NCBI GenBank assembly: GCA_900314345.1
Contig: OMUX01000380.1
Span: forward strand, 1-9,884
Direction of reading: 5' to 3'
DNA: 9,884 nucleotides
DNA from: an uncultured Erysipelotrichaceae bacterium
GTDB taxonomy: Bacteria > Bacillota_I > Bacilli_A > Erysipelotrichales > Erysipelotrichaceae
Below, one piece after another: positions 1 through 6,981 of the stretch. Both the position numbers and the translations under genes were made by a program. The notes below the pieces were generated by a model. That model saw only the letters and a program-made list of their open reading frames with translations. It searched no databases and had not been told where the DNA came from. Every line of letters begins with the position of its first letter. Position 1 is the first letter of the stretch.

Positions 1-321
1 CAGGATGACGAACTTCCGGAAACCGTATCTTCTGAGACATTCAGCTACCCTGGTCAATATCATCGTCAGGCCATCCACACCGATACTGATGGTACCGGGG
101 AATCCGGTCAGATAGTCTGTTGCACCATAAGGAATCGTGGGCGCCACCAGGACATCATTCTTTTCCTCGAGCAGTTCTATGATCCGGTTTGGAATGAGTG
201 TGTCAGTGCCTAAGGGCATATGCCTTCCATGGTTCTCCGTGCTTCCCACAGGGATGACGATCATATCGCTGTGTTTGAGATATTCCTGTACTTTTCCATA
301 GGTGATCCGTTCCAGACGCAT
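1..321 (-). CDS. Creatininase-family metal-dependent amidohydrolase, N-terminal part (runs off the window)
   Basis: The 107 visible residues match the start of the creatininase family, cytoplasmic metal enzymes that open cyclic or linear amides (creatinine, formamide-type intermediates, mycofactocin-type peptides). The visible signature is IPVGSTENHGRHMPLGTD at residues 23-40. By comparison with creatininase, Glu29, His31 and Asp40 are the expected metal ligands. PTIPYGATDYLTGFPGT (61-77) is the usual following block. The next expected motif, NGHGGN, would lie just outside the window. The start is supported by a strong GGGAGG Shine-Dalgarno on the minus strand (about 330-336). A TACAAT-like -10 lies at 349-354 on the same strand but has no convincing -35. 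The gene diverges from msrA with only 56 bases between start codons. The family call is firm; the substrate cannot be told from this fragment. Confidence 0.88.
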   Translation of the reverse strand, partial: MRLERITYGKVQEYLKHSDMIVIPVGSTENHGRHMPLGTDTLIPNRIIELLEEKNDVLVAPTIPYGATDYLTGFPGTISIGVDGLTMILTRVAECLRRYGFRKFVIL

Positions 322-377
322 GGTATTTTCCTCCCGAGTTCTTTCATTATTGTATGATGATTGCGGAGGTATGCATC

Positions 378-887
378 ATGGAGAAAGTCATTTATCTTGC
401 CGGAGGATGCTTCTGGGGAACACAGAAGTTCTTCGAGCAGTTTGATGGAATCAAGGATACAGAAGCAGGCTATGCAAACGGACCGGCGGATTTCAGCAAT
501 CCGACATACAAGGATGTATGCAATGACAGCGGTCATGCGGAAACCGTGAAGATTGTGTATGACGACAGTGTCATTTCTTTGACACAGATCCTGGAGTACT
601 ACTTCATGATCATTGACCCGACCAGTGTGAACAGACAGGGTGAGGATGAAGGCATTCAGTACCGCACCGGCATCTATTACATTGATGAAGCACAGCTTCC
701 GGAAATCAACAAGGCAATGAAACAGGAATCAGACAGGATCGGAAAGAAACTGGCTGTGGAAGTGAAGCCGTTGAAGAACTTCTGGCTGGCGGAGGAATAC
801 CATCAGAACTACCTGGACAAGAATCCCAAGGGTTATTGCCATGTGCCTTTGAATCTGCTGCATATTGCGGACGGAAAGAAAGGGTAA
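378..887 (+). CDS. msrA: Peptide-methionine (S)-S-oxide reductase MsrA
   Basis: MsrA reduces the S-epimer of methionine sulfoxide, free or in proteins, back to methionine in the cytoplasm, using thioredoxin-type reductants. The 169-residue product has the catalytic GCFWG motif (Cys11) directly after the first strand. It continues with GYANG, the NPTYKDVCNDSGHAE block, DPTSVNRQGEDEGIQYRTGIYY, and a C-terminal AEEYHQNYLDKNPKGYCH segment in which Cys154 is a likely resolving cysteine. The start at 378 is chosen over in-frame ATGs at 354 and 357 because GCGGAGG at 363-369 sits 8 bases before it and the enzyme then begins MEKVIYLAGGCFWG, as is usual. No MsrB domain is fused and no msrB is visible. 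The downstream gene starts 6 bases after the stop, so the two are probably co-transcribed. Confidence 0.96.
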   Translation: MEKVIYLAGGCFWGTQKFFEQFDGIKDTEAGYANGPADFSNPTYKDVCNDSGHAETVKIVYDDSVISLTQILEYYFMIIDPTSVNRQGEDEGIQYRTGIYYIDEAQLPEINKAMKQESDRIGKKLAVEVKPLKNFWLAEEYHQNYLDKNPKGYCHVPLNLLHIADGKKG

Positions 888-893
888 ACGACC

Positions 894-1862
894 ATGAGAA
901 CCATTAAGCTGAAGGTTTATATCAAAGGGCATGCAGGTCAGATCTACCGTACATTTTCCATGAATGATCAGACCAGACTGGATGATCTGGCATCTGCAAT
1001 CCTGGATTCCTTTGATTTTGATCGTGATCATCTGTATGAGTTCTGTATGACCGGTCGTTTTTACAGCGAAGACAACTATCAGCTGAATCCGGAATCCAGC
1101 ACAAGATCCACAAGGACAAGGCTGGAGAAACTGGATCTGAAGAAGGGGCAGAATTTCCTGTTTCACTATGATTTCTGGGATGATTGGGTCTTCACCATCC
1201 ATGTCATGAGCACAGAGCCTGTGTACAGCCGCAAGGGTGTGGTGCTCCTTGCACAGAAGGGAGAACTGGAACAGTATCCCAATGCTGAAAATGATGACTT
1301 CTGCCCGTTTGAGGAATATGACTTCAAAAACAAGGAACTGGCGCAGACTCTGGAATCTTCACTGCGGGAAACAGGCCATTTTGAAGAGGAATATGAAAAC
1401 TCCTTCGATCTGATCCGGCTGGCAGACAGTCTGGAACCAGGCAGTGTGGACTATGAGAACTGTGAAGGACATCTCCTTCTTGTCCCAGGTAATGTCTTCC
1501 ACCAGGGAATTGCCATGTATGAAGAGGACGGCAGATACCATGTGGCAATGTATTTCACACCGTGGGATTTTGGAATGGAATCAAAGTTCGGCATCCAGAT
1601 GTTCAATGAGATCGGATATATCGATGACATCAACGGAGCCCGGATGTACATTCTGGCCAATATCGCAGACAAGAAAGTGGATCATCAGCACCAGCTGGAT
1701 GTGCTGATGCCCTATGGGCATATTCTTCGGCTGCATGGCAATGACTTTATGAGCTCTTTTCCTGCTTTCAGCCAGAAAGCAAAGCAGGAAGCAAGAACAC
1801 AGAGAATCAGTGATGAACTGGTGGATGAGATGCTGAAAGGATATCATCAGCTGTGGATGTGA
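894..1862 (+). CDS. pRiA4b ORF-3-like domain protein with an uncharacterised C-terminal half
   Basis: A 322-residue soluble protein with no signal peptide or membrane segment. Residues 1-125 resemble the plasmid pRiA4b ORF-3 family (IS1096 passenger TnpR-like). They show a first strand ending KVYIKGHAGQIYRTF, a helix covering LDDLASAILDSFDFDRDHLYEF (29-50), and HYDFWDDWVFTIHV (91-104), which corresponds to the family's YDFGDSW motif. That domain has no established biochemical function, and the gene carries no sign of being mobile. Residues 150-322 (with VPGNVFHQGIAMYEEDGRYHVAMYF-type strands and a basic C-terminal helix) match nothing I recognise. The start follows msrA by 6 bases with a purine-rich AAGAAAGGG ahead of it. 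The next gene begins 35 bases downstream, so it lies inside an apparent msrA-led operon. The domain call is moderate because the match is divergent. Confidence 0.72.
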   Translation: MRTIKLKVYIKGHAGQIYRTFSMNDQTRLDDLASAILDSFDFDRDHLYEFCMTGRFYSEDNYQLNPESSTRSTRTRLEKLDLKKGQNFLFHYDFWDDWVFTIHVMSTEPVYSRKGVVLLAQKGELEQYPNAENDDFCPFEEYDFKNKELAQTLESSLRETGHFEEEYENSFDLIRLADSLEPGSVDYENCEGHLLLVPGNVFHQGIAMYEEDGRYHVAMYFTPWDFGMESKFGIQMFNEIGYIDDINGARMYILANIADKKVDHQHQLDVLMPYGHILRLHGNDFMSSFPAFSQKAKQEARTQRISDELVDEMLKGYHQLWM

Positions 1863-1897
1863 TCCATCTGCGTCATCGGAAAAAGGAGATGTGAAAC

Positions 1898-3973
1898 ATG
1901 CACGACACAAATCCTCAGCTTGGAGACTATCCTCTGAGATACATCGAGAGGGATTATACACAACAGCAGAAAAAGGAAAAACTGTTTCGCAATGTGTTTT
2001 ATCACGCTCAGGCAGATGTACGCGGCGGTGCATACAAGGACCTTGATGCTTTCCTGTACGACATTGACAGGACAAGGATCATGCGCCGTGAAAAGACTGC
2101 ATTGAAGTATCTGGATGTATTCCGTGCAGATATGGAAAAGGAATGCCCCGCAGTCAAGGGGATCTATTACACGGAAGAAGAGTGGGCATGGATGAACTGC
2201 ACCATGAACTACAGCTACGATGCACTGGAACGGGATTACAGTATGCTGAATGCATGCGCAGTCTGGCTGCTGGAGGAAATTGATGCGGCAGGAAAATTCA
2301 GTGAACTGAGCGATCTTGTTTCGAATGTTCCACGGGTGGAAGCAGACAGCGAGAACTGGACGCTGCTTGGTTATCCTGCCTATGAAGATGAGGATATCGA
2401 TGTTTTGCGGTATGTTCTGAAACACCGTAATGATGACTGCAAGGGATACCGGAAGAAACTGACTGACAAGCTTGTGGAAAGAAGGTATGAGAGAATCTGG
2501 AATGATGATCTCTGTGCAAAAGACGAGGCACATCAGGATGTTCCTTCCCTTAGGCTTTTTGAAGCAGTAGTCAGCCTTGTGCCGCAGCAGAGAATTCAGG
2601 CAATCAAGGATGATTACAGAAAGCAATGGCAGGATCTTCTCAGACGGTACTGTGCCTGCAGGAAAGTCATTGTTGACAAGCAGAAGGAATTTCAGACAGA
2701 TGATCAAAAGTTCCAGGAACGGCTGGAGGAGGGAAAACTCCTGGCGGAAAATCAGGAAAGAGCGATGCGGAATGGCTCAATGGCTTTTTCCAATGCTTAT
2801 GCCAATCCGCTGACCAATCCGGAAAAACTCCGTACGAATCAGCTCCTTGCAGAGCTGGATCAGCTGGGCAGCAAAGAAGAATATCTGTTTGACCGGATTG
2901 ACTATGTCCGGGACGCATTCAGAGAGTTTCCTCAGATTCCCTTGAAGGAATTCGAAGCTATGAACGGACCGGAATTCACAGAGATCATGAAAGACTTCTG
3001 GGTCAGGGATCCTTATGGTACCTGCATGGCAGCTTTCCTGCTTCTGGATGAAGGAGACGATCTGATGTGGCTTTACGGAATATCTTCTCCGCTTGTGGAA
3101 GCGGCTGCCTGTGAACTCCCTTGGGCAGGCCTGGATCTGGACCTGGATGTAAATGAGGAAGCGAGTACAGAACCTGAAGAAGAATGGTTCCGGTGCAGGC
3201 TTTATGATCATAGAGAAAATGCCGACATGCGGCTCGTCAGTCCGGCACAGCTGATCTATCAGAAGACTGGTGTGGTTCTTCCACGCTGTCTTCATTATTA
3301 TCATGATCTTGATTCCTGGAAGGACTATGGTCTTGACGATCATCAGATCGAGTCACTGCAGCCTCTCATGGCTGTTCTCTATCTGCAGGCAGTCAGAAAT
3401 CTTTCCCTCTCGGATTTCCATCCAGAGGAAAAGGTGTATGTCATGGCAGAAAATCATGAGGATCAGCAAGAAGCACTGACAAGACTCAAGAAAGAAAATG
3501 AATCTCTGCAGAAACGCATTCAGTCCCTCAGCCGCAAGGCAAGAGGGCTGCAGGAAGAGCTGGACGAAACCAGAAGCAGGAGCGAGGAAGACAGACATGA
3601 ACTGACAAGCCTCAGGGAAGCAATATTTGATCTTCAGCAGAATCATGATGCTGAAAAAACAGAAGGATCTGTCCATCTTCCTTATGAGGTTCAGAAGAAA
3701 ACAATTGTCTTCGGCGGGCACGCGACCTTCATCAGCGGCATGCAGAACCTTCTGAAAGGCAATGTCCGGTTCATCGATACAAACAAAGGTTTTGATACAG
3801 CGATTATTGAAGACGCAGACATGATCTGGCTGCAGACCAATTCCATGTCCCATTCTGCCTACTACCGTATCATGAATGTCGTGCGTGGCTCTGATGTTGC
3901 ATTGCAGTATTTCACACTGGCCGGCACAAGGAGCTGTGCAGTGCAGCTTGCACTCCTGGACCAGAAGAACTGA
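1898..3973 (+). CDS. Large coiled-coil protein with C-terminal DUF2325 domain
   Basis: A 691-residue, acidic, probably cytoplasmic protein with no signal peptide or membrane helix. Most of it (residues 1-520) is helix-rich and unrecognised, including a charged helical stretch around 230-310. Residues 521-583 form a clear coiled coil with heptad Leu/Ile spacing (LKKENESLQKRIQSL, then GLQEELDETRSRSEEDRHEL). The last ~97 residues fit DUF2325: a first strand and GGH motif (TIVFGGHATFISGMQNLL), a second strand (VRFIDTNKGFDTAII), then ADMIWLQTNSMSHSAYYRIM. That gives a small Rossmann-like alternating alpha/beta pattern. The start has AAAAAGGAGAT about 8 bases upstream. Coiled coil plus DUF2325 is a recurring arrangement, but no activity is established for the domain. 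Position after msrA and the pRiA4b-like gene suggests a shared transcript. The domain call is good; function is unknown. Confidence 0.82.
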   Translation: MHDTNPQLGDYPLRYIERDYTQQQKKEKLFRNVFYHAQADVRGGAYKDLDAFLYDIDRTRIMRREKTALKYLDVFRADMEKECPAVKGIYYTEEEWAWMNCTMNYSYDALERDYSMLNACAVWLLEEIDAAGKFSELSDLVSNVPRVEADSENWTLLGYPAYEDEDIDVLRYVLKHRNDDCKGYRKKLTDKLVERRYERIWNDDLCAKDEAHQDVPSLRLFEAVVSLVPQQRIQAIKDDYRKQWQDLLRRYCACRKVIVDKQKEFQTDDQKFQERLEEGKLLAENQERAMRNGSMAFSNAYANPLTNPEKLRTNQLLAELDQLGSKEEYLFDRIDYVRDAFREFPQIPLKEFEAMNGPEFTEIMKDFWVRDPYGTCMAAFLLLDEGDDLMWLYGISSPLVEAAACELPWAGLDLDLDVNEEASTEPEEEWFRCRLYDHRENADMRLVSPAQLIYQKTGVVLPRCLHYYHDLDSWKDYGLDDHQIESLQPLMAVLYLQAVRNLSLSDFHPEEKVYVMAENHEDQQEALTRLKKENESLQKRIQSLSRKARGLQEELDETRSRSEEDRHELTSLREAIFDLQQNHDAEKTEGSVHLPYEVQKKTIVFGGHATFISGMQNLLKGNVRFIDTNKGFDTAIIEDADMIWLQTNSMSHSAYYRIMNVVRGSDVALQYFTLAGTRSCAVQLALLDQKN

Positions 3974-3992
3974 CAGTTCAGATAATATTCAG

Positions 3993-4059
3993 AATACAGC
4001 CGCTTTCTCTTCAGCATGGTCATGCACAATGATCATACAGAAATGAAGGAGGCTGTATT
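3993..4059 (+). promoter_or_regulatory. Candidate structured leader that can mask the DUF368 ribosome binding site
   Basis: AATACAGCC at 3993-4001 is a perfect 9-base complement of GGCTGTATT at 4051-4059, and the 3' arm takes the last two bases of the AAGGAGG Shine-Dalgarno (4046-4052). Enclosed by it, ATGGTCAT (4016-4023) pairs with ATGATCAT (4029-4036) over 8 positions (one G-U) around a GCACA loop. A pyrimidine run, CTTTCTCTTC (4003-4012), faces the purine-rich AAGGA. The nested fold would occlude translation initiation at 4064. No known riboswitch class is recognised. There is no obvious terminator in the leader, so control would be translational if it is real. Confidence 0.4.
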
Positions 4060-4063
4060 TTCT

Positions 4064-4969
4064 ATGCTGAAAGATGCGTTTGACGGATTCTGCATGGCAC
4101 TGGCGGATGCCGTGCCCGGAGTATCCGGAGGTACGGTGGCATTCATCATGGGCTTCTATGATGATTTCGTCGGTTCGATCGACCGGATTGTATTCGGCAA
4201 AAAGGATGAGAAGAAACAAGGGCTGAGGTATCTTCTGAAGCTTGGCATCGGCTGGGCGGTTGGCATGGGTGCTGCCGTCATGGTTCTGACTGCCATGTTT
4301 GAGAAGCACATCTATGCCGTCAGTTCGTTGTTCATCGGTTTCATTGCGGCATCCATTCCGCTCATCTTCAGAGATGAGAAGGAAAGTACAAAGGATGTAA
4401 AGAAAGGACTGTTGTTTGGCGTCCTGGGTGCTGGGATTGTCACAGCCGTTACGGTGGCAAACGGTTCAGGCAGCGTATCCTCCCTGGATCTCAGTGCGCT
4501 GACACTTTCTTCAGGCATCCGCTTGTTCTTCATCGGCATGATTGCGATCTCTGCCATGTTCCTGCCGGGAATCTCGGGTTCGACACTATTGCTGGTATTC
4601 GGGGCATATCTTCCCGTCATGACTGCCGTCAAAGGATTCATGATCATGAAGATGGAATATCTTCCGGGACTGTTCGTGTATGTCCTTGGCGCAGCGGCAG
4701 GTGCTGCCACAACGGTCAGAGGCATCAGAACATGTCTTGAGAAACACCGGACGCAGACCATCTGGATGATTCTTGGAATGATGGTGGGTTCTCTGTATGC
4801 CATCATCATGGGGCCAACAACACTGGATGTTCCTCAGCCTGCCATGAGTCTTCACACATTCCGCTGGTTCTTTGCATTGATTGGTGCAGTACTTGTGCTT
4901 GGCATGGAAACCGCGAAGAACCGGAAAGAGGCAATCAGTGCAGACAGCCTTGCCCAGCAGGAAAACTGA
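4064..4969 (+). CDS. DUF368 membrane protein, probable polyprenyl (undecaprenyl) phosphate translocase
   Basis: A hydrophobic 301-residue protein with about 8-9 membrane segments. The family hallmark appears twice, once in each half: ADAVPGVSGGTVAFIMGFY (15-32, PGVSGGT at 18-24) and PGISGST (168-174). This points to two homologous halves with paired re-entrant loops. DUF368 proteins of Staphylococcus aureus and Vibrio cholerae (named PopT) return undecaprenyl phosphate, the lipid carrier for wall and surface glycans, from the outer to the inner face of the membrane. The same role here is inferred from family membership. I chose the start at 4064 because AAGGAGG (4046-4052) is the only good ribosome site. 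It gives an N-terminus (MLKDAFDGFCMALADAVPG) typical of the family, whereas upstream in-frame ATGs at 4016, 4025 and 4043 lack such a site. Spacing is long (11 bases), and the site lies in the candidate leader fold. Confidence 0.88.
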   Translation: MLKDAFDGFCMALADAVPGVSGGTVAFIMGFYDDFVGSIDRIVFGKKDEKKQGLRYLLKLGIGWAVGMGAAVMVLTAMFEKHIYAVSSLFIGFIAASIPLIFRDEKESTKDVKKGLLFGVLGAGIVTAVTVANGSGSVSSLDLSALTLSSGIRLFFIGMIAISAMFLPGISGSTLLLVFGAYLPVMTAVKGFMIMKMEYLPGLFVYVLGAAAGAATTVRGIRTCLEKHRTQTIWMILGMMVGSLYAIIMGPTTLDVPQPAMSLHTFRWFFALIGAVLVLGMETAKNRKEAISADSLAQQEN

Positions 4970-4970
4970 A

Positions 4971-4988
4971 GACAGCAACTGTGCTGTC
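4971..4988 (+). terminator. Short perfect hairpin after the DUF368 gene (weak terminator or leader element)
   Basis: GACAGCA and TGCTGTC form a perfect 7-base stem around an ACTG loop, starting two bases after the stop codon. The bases that follow (AATCATAAAATG) are AT-rich but contain no T-tract, so it is at best a weak or factor-assisted terminator, or an mRNA 3'-end stabiliser. Confidence 0.35.
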
Positions 4989-5026
4989 AATCATAAAATG
5001 ATGCGCTGAAGTACGCAGGTTCCTGT

Positions 5027-5054
5027 TTTCCAAATGCCATGATAAGAGTAGAAT
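5027..5054 (+). promoter_or_regulatory. Possible sigma-A-type promoter for the pnuC-like gene
   Basis: TTTCCA (5027-5032) and TAGAAT (5049-5054) are separated by 16 bases; each is a partial match to TTGACA/TATAAT. Transcription would begin near 5061, giving a leader of about 45 bases before the start codon at 5107. The match is modest. The gene could equally be read from the DUF368 transcript. Confidence 0.3.
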
Positions 5055-5106
5055 CTTCTCCATGAGTGCCTGAAGAACAGGTGTATGAAGAGGGGATAAG
5101 CATTCT

Positions 5107-6327
5107 ATGAAGAAGATGGCAAAGAATATAGAGCCCGACAGGAAGCTCAGGACAGCTGCATTCATTGTCCTGACACTGCTGTTGATCGGCTCACTGGTTT
5201 CCTATGTCAGGGGGACTGCGGAAATCAACTCCGAATATGGAGAAGCATCATTTGTACAGACACGGGAGATGGAAAGGGACGTTTCCCTGGAAGACTATGA
5301 TGAAGACAGTACGGTCTGTGATGTGACATATACGGATGGTGATGACACCATGGTCATTGCCTATCCGTATGAGGAATACGAACAGCTGGATGCTCAGACC
5401 ATTACAGCCTATGAGTATCAGACGGAAAACGGCACAAAGCTGTTCTTCGATCATGAAAACCCGACTGCCCAGGAGATTGAAGACAACTATCACATGGTCA
5501 TGGCCAATGAATCCATGCCGGTATTCAACCTTGCCTCTGCGTTGCTGATTCTTGCGGCATCGGTCTTCATCATGACGATGTTTGCACAGATCTTCACCAC
5601 GTATGAGAAATGCTGGTTCCTGTCCATCATGACACTGGCCACCGTTGTGGCAGTGATGTTTCCGGAGGAAAGCGCCAACGGTGTCAACGGCATTGTGATC
5701 ATGCTGCTGTACCTGCTGGATACGTTCTTCAACATCCTGTGTGAACTGCTGATTTCCAAGCAGTCCAAGTACAATTTCCTCGTATCCGTTGTGGTTGAGA
5801 TCCTTGAGATCGCCATGTGCATCGTCCTGATGTACCGCTTTGCAACGATGGTGACAACATTGTTCTTCTGGCTGCCGATTGATATCATCAGCTACATCAA
5901 CTGGAGCAAGCATGAGGATGATGATGAAAAGGAACTGACTGAGGTCAGAAGGCTCAAAGGCTGGCAGGAAGTCCTGGTCATTGCCGGCATTGTGGTATGG
6001 ACCATCGTTGTCGGATGGCTGATCTCCGGTCTTGATATCCAGACGGACTTCTATCATAACCGTACACTTGAGACCATCATCACCTATATTGATGCCTGTG
6101 CTTCAGCTGTCGGCATTGCCAACGGTCTGTTCATCTTCTTCCGTCTCAGGGAGCAGTGGATTGCCTGGTATATCTGTGCAGCCCTGGAAGCCATCATCAA
6201 CATCATGTCCGGACAGTATGTGCTTCTGGTCCTGAAACTGGGCTATTTCACCAACACCACATACGGCTATATCAAATGGACCAGGTACATTAAGTCCCAC
6301 CAGGAGAAAAAACCGTCTGTTTTCTGA
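5107..6327 (+). CDS. pnuC: PnuC-family vitamin transporter with N-terminal extracytoplasmic extension
   Basis: A 406-residue membrane protein. Residues ~140-390 look like the seven-helix PnuC fold: a first half ending FFWLPIDIISYINWSKH (253-269) and a second half containing LREQWIAWYICAALEAI (347-363) and closing with TTYGYIKW (384-391), the usual family end. PnuC proteins carry nicotinamide riboside by facilitated diffusion, trapped inside by phosphorylation; relatives carry thiamine, riboflavin or deoxynucleosides. The substrate is not decidable here. Trp351 and Trp354 fit the aromatic substrate-site helix, but residue 358 is Ala, where I recall Asn or Asp in nicotinamide riboside carriers. 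Unusually, residues 1-138 add one membrane helix (about 15-35) and a ~100-residue acidic outside-facing domain absent from typical PnuC. The start at 5107 has an AGAGGGGAT ribosome site (about 5089-5097). No NAD or thiamine biosynthesis gene is adjacent. Confidence 0.8.
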   Translation: MKKMAKNIEPDRKLRTAAFIVLTLLLIGSLVSYVRGTAEINSEYGEASFVQTREMERDVSLEDYDEDSTVCDVTYTDGDDTMVIAYPYEEYEQLDAQTITAYEYQTENGTKLFFDHENPTAQEIEDNYHMVMANESMPVFNLASALLILAASVFIMTMFAQIFTTYEKCWFLSIMTLATVVAVMFPEESANGVNGIVIMLLYLLDTFFNILCELLISKQSKYNFLVSVVVEILEIAMCIVLMYRFATMVTTLFFWLPIDIISYINWSKHEDDDEKELTEVRRLKGWQEVLVIAGIVVWTIVVGWLISGLDIQTDFYHNRTLETIITYIDACASAVGIANGLFIFFRLREQWIAWYICAALEAIINIMSGQYVLLVLKLGYFTNTTYGYIKWTRYIKSHQEKKPSVF

Positions 6328-6336
6328 GAAAAACAG
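6317..6336 (+). terminator. AT-rich hairpin over the pnuC stop codon (weak terminator candidate)
   Basis: CTGTTTT (6317-6323) pairs with AAAACAG (6330-6336) around a 6-base loop that contains the TGA stop. The stem is AT-rich and no T-tract follows (CGCAAATG), so termination is doubtful. It nevertheless sits just before the efp promoter, where a boundary would be expected. Confidence 0.25.
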
Positions 6337-6347
6337 CGCAAATGTGT

Positions 6348-6376
6348 TTGTAGACAAGGCATAATATTGCTAAAAT
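6348..6376 (+). promoter_or_regulatory. Promoter of efp (sigma-A type, extended -10)
   Basis: TTGTAG (6348-6353) and TAAAAT (6371-6376) are spaced by exactly 17 bases, and TGC precedes the -10 as an extended TGn element. The start point would be near 6383, leaving a ~29-base leader with AAGGAGAT at 6398-6405. This is the best promoter in the window. I see no operator or riboswitch, which suits constitutive expression of a translation factor. Confidence 0.72.
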
Positions 6377-6411
6377 AGCAGTGCGAAAAAGAAAAGCAAG
6401 GAGATTTCATT

Positions 6412-6969
6412 ATGGCAATTGAAGCTGGAGATTTCAGAACAGGTTTAACCGTTATCGTTGATGGCGATCCGTGGGTCGTCCTCGACTTCATGCATGTCAA
6501 GCCGGGCAAGGGAGCTGCCATCCTGAAGACAAAGATGAAGAACCTCAAGACAGGTTCCACACAGGAGCGCAACTTCAACGCCAATACAAAGTTTGAGGCT
6601 GCCAACATTGAGAAGAAGACAGCACAGTTCTCCTATGAGTCCGACGGTGTCTACTACTTCATGGACCAGGAGACATACGACACTTATGAGCTTGACAGTG
6701 AGCACATGGGTGACAACAAGTACTACATCATCGACGGAATGGAAGTCGTCCTGATGTTCTTCGAAGGACAGCTGCTGTCCGTATCCATGCCTGACCGTGT
6801 TGAACTGACCATTGTCAAGACAAGCCCGGCAGTCAAGGGTGCTCCGTCCAACCAGACAAAGGACGGTACAACAGACACAGGTCTGACACTCCGTATTCCT
6901 CAGTTCATTGATGAAGGCGAGAAGGTTCTTGTCTCCACCTCTGACGGAAAGTACGTCGGAAGAGCTTAA
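6412..6969 (+). CDS. efp: Translation elongation factor P (EF-P)
   Basis: EF-P binds the ribosome next to the P-site tRNA and speeds peptide bond formation at consecutive prolines. The 185-residue product is the normal length. It has the N-terminal KOW-like domain (MAIEAGDFRTG... with VVLDFMHVKPGKGAAILKTKMKNL), the middle OB domain and the C-terminal OB domain ending LVSTSDGKYVGRA. The tip loop HVKPGKG (28-34) places the modifiable lysine at Lys33, equivalent to Lys32 in Bacillus subtilis and Lys34 in E. coli. A lysine, not an arginine, rules out the EarP rhamnosylation type. No epmA/epmB is visible. The gene has its own strong promoter and a clear AAGGAGAT ribosome site 8 bases before ATG. 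The SDR gene starts 12 bases after its stop, so the pair forms a likely bicistronic unit. Confidence 0.98.
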   Translation: MAIEAGDFRTGLTVIVDGDPWVVLDFMHVKPGKGAAILKTKMKNLKTGSTQERNFNANTKFEAANIEKKTAQFSYESDGVYYFMDQETYDTYELDSEHMGDNKYYIIDGMEVVLMFFEGQLLSVSMPDRVELTIVKTSPAVKGAPSNQTKDGTTDTGLTLRIPQFIDEGEKVLVSTSDGKYVGRA

Positions 6970-6981
6970 GCAGGAAATACT

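Noticed and set aside
353..358. TATGAT as a -10 element for msrA.
   Set aside because: Transcription would start around 365, inside the msrA ribosome binding site (363-369), and no -35 is present.
261..536. Minus-strand open frame opposite the start of msrA.
   Set aside because: It lies out of frame with the creatininase-family gene and against msrA, whose motifs are unambiguous.
894..1862. Mobile element, because pRiA4b ORF-3/IS1096 TnpR names imply a transposon.
   Set aside because: There is no transposase, no terminal inverted repeats and no target duplication; the gene sits tightly inside an msrA-led operon.
1847..2707. Minus-strand open frame of 286 codons within the DUF2325 protein gene.
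   Set aside because: It is Cys/His/Ile-rich with no start context, and is explained as the complement of the plus-strand gene.
3948..3988. TTGCAC with TAATAT as a promoter ahead of the DUF368 gene.
   Set aside because: The spacing of about 29 bases is far too long for a sigma-A promoter.
5248..6057. Long minus-strand open frame inside the pnuC-like gene.
   Set aside because: It is His/Asp/Gln-rich with no family signature and lies opposite a clear membrane protein; it is an antisense artefact of codon bias.
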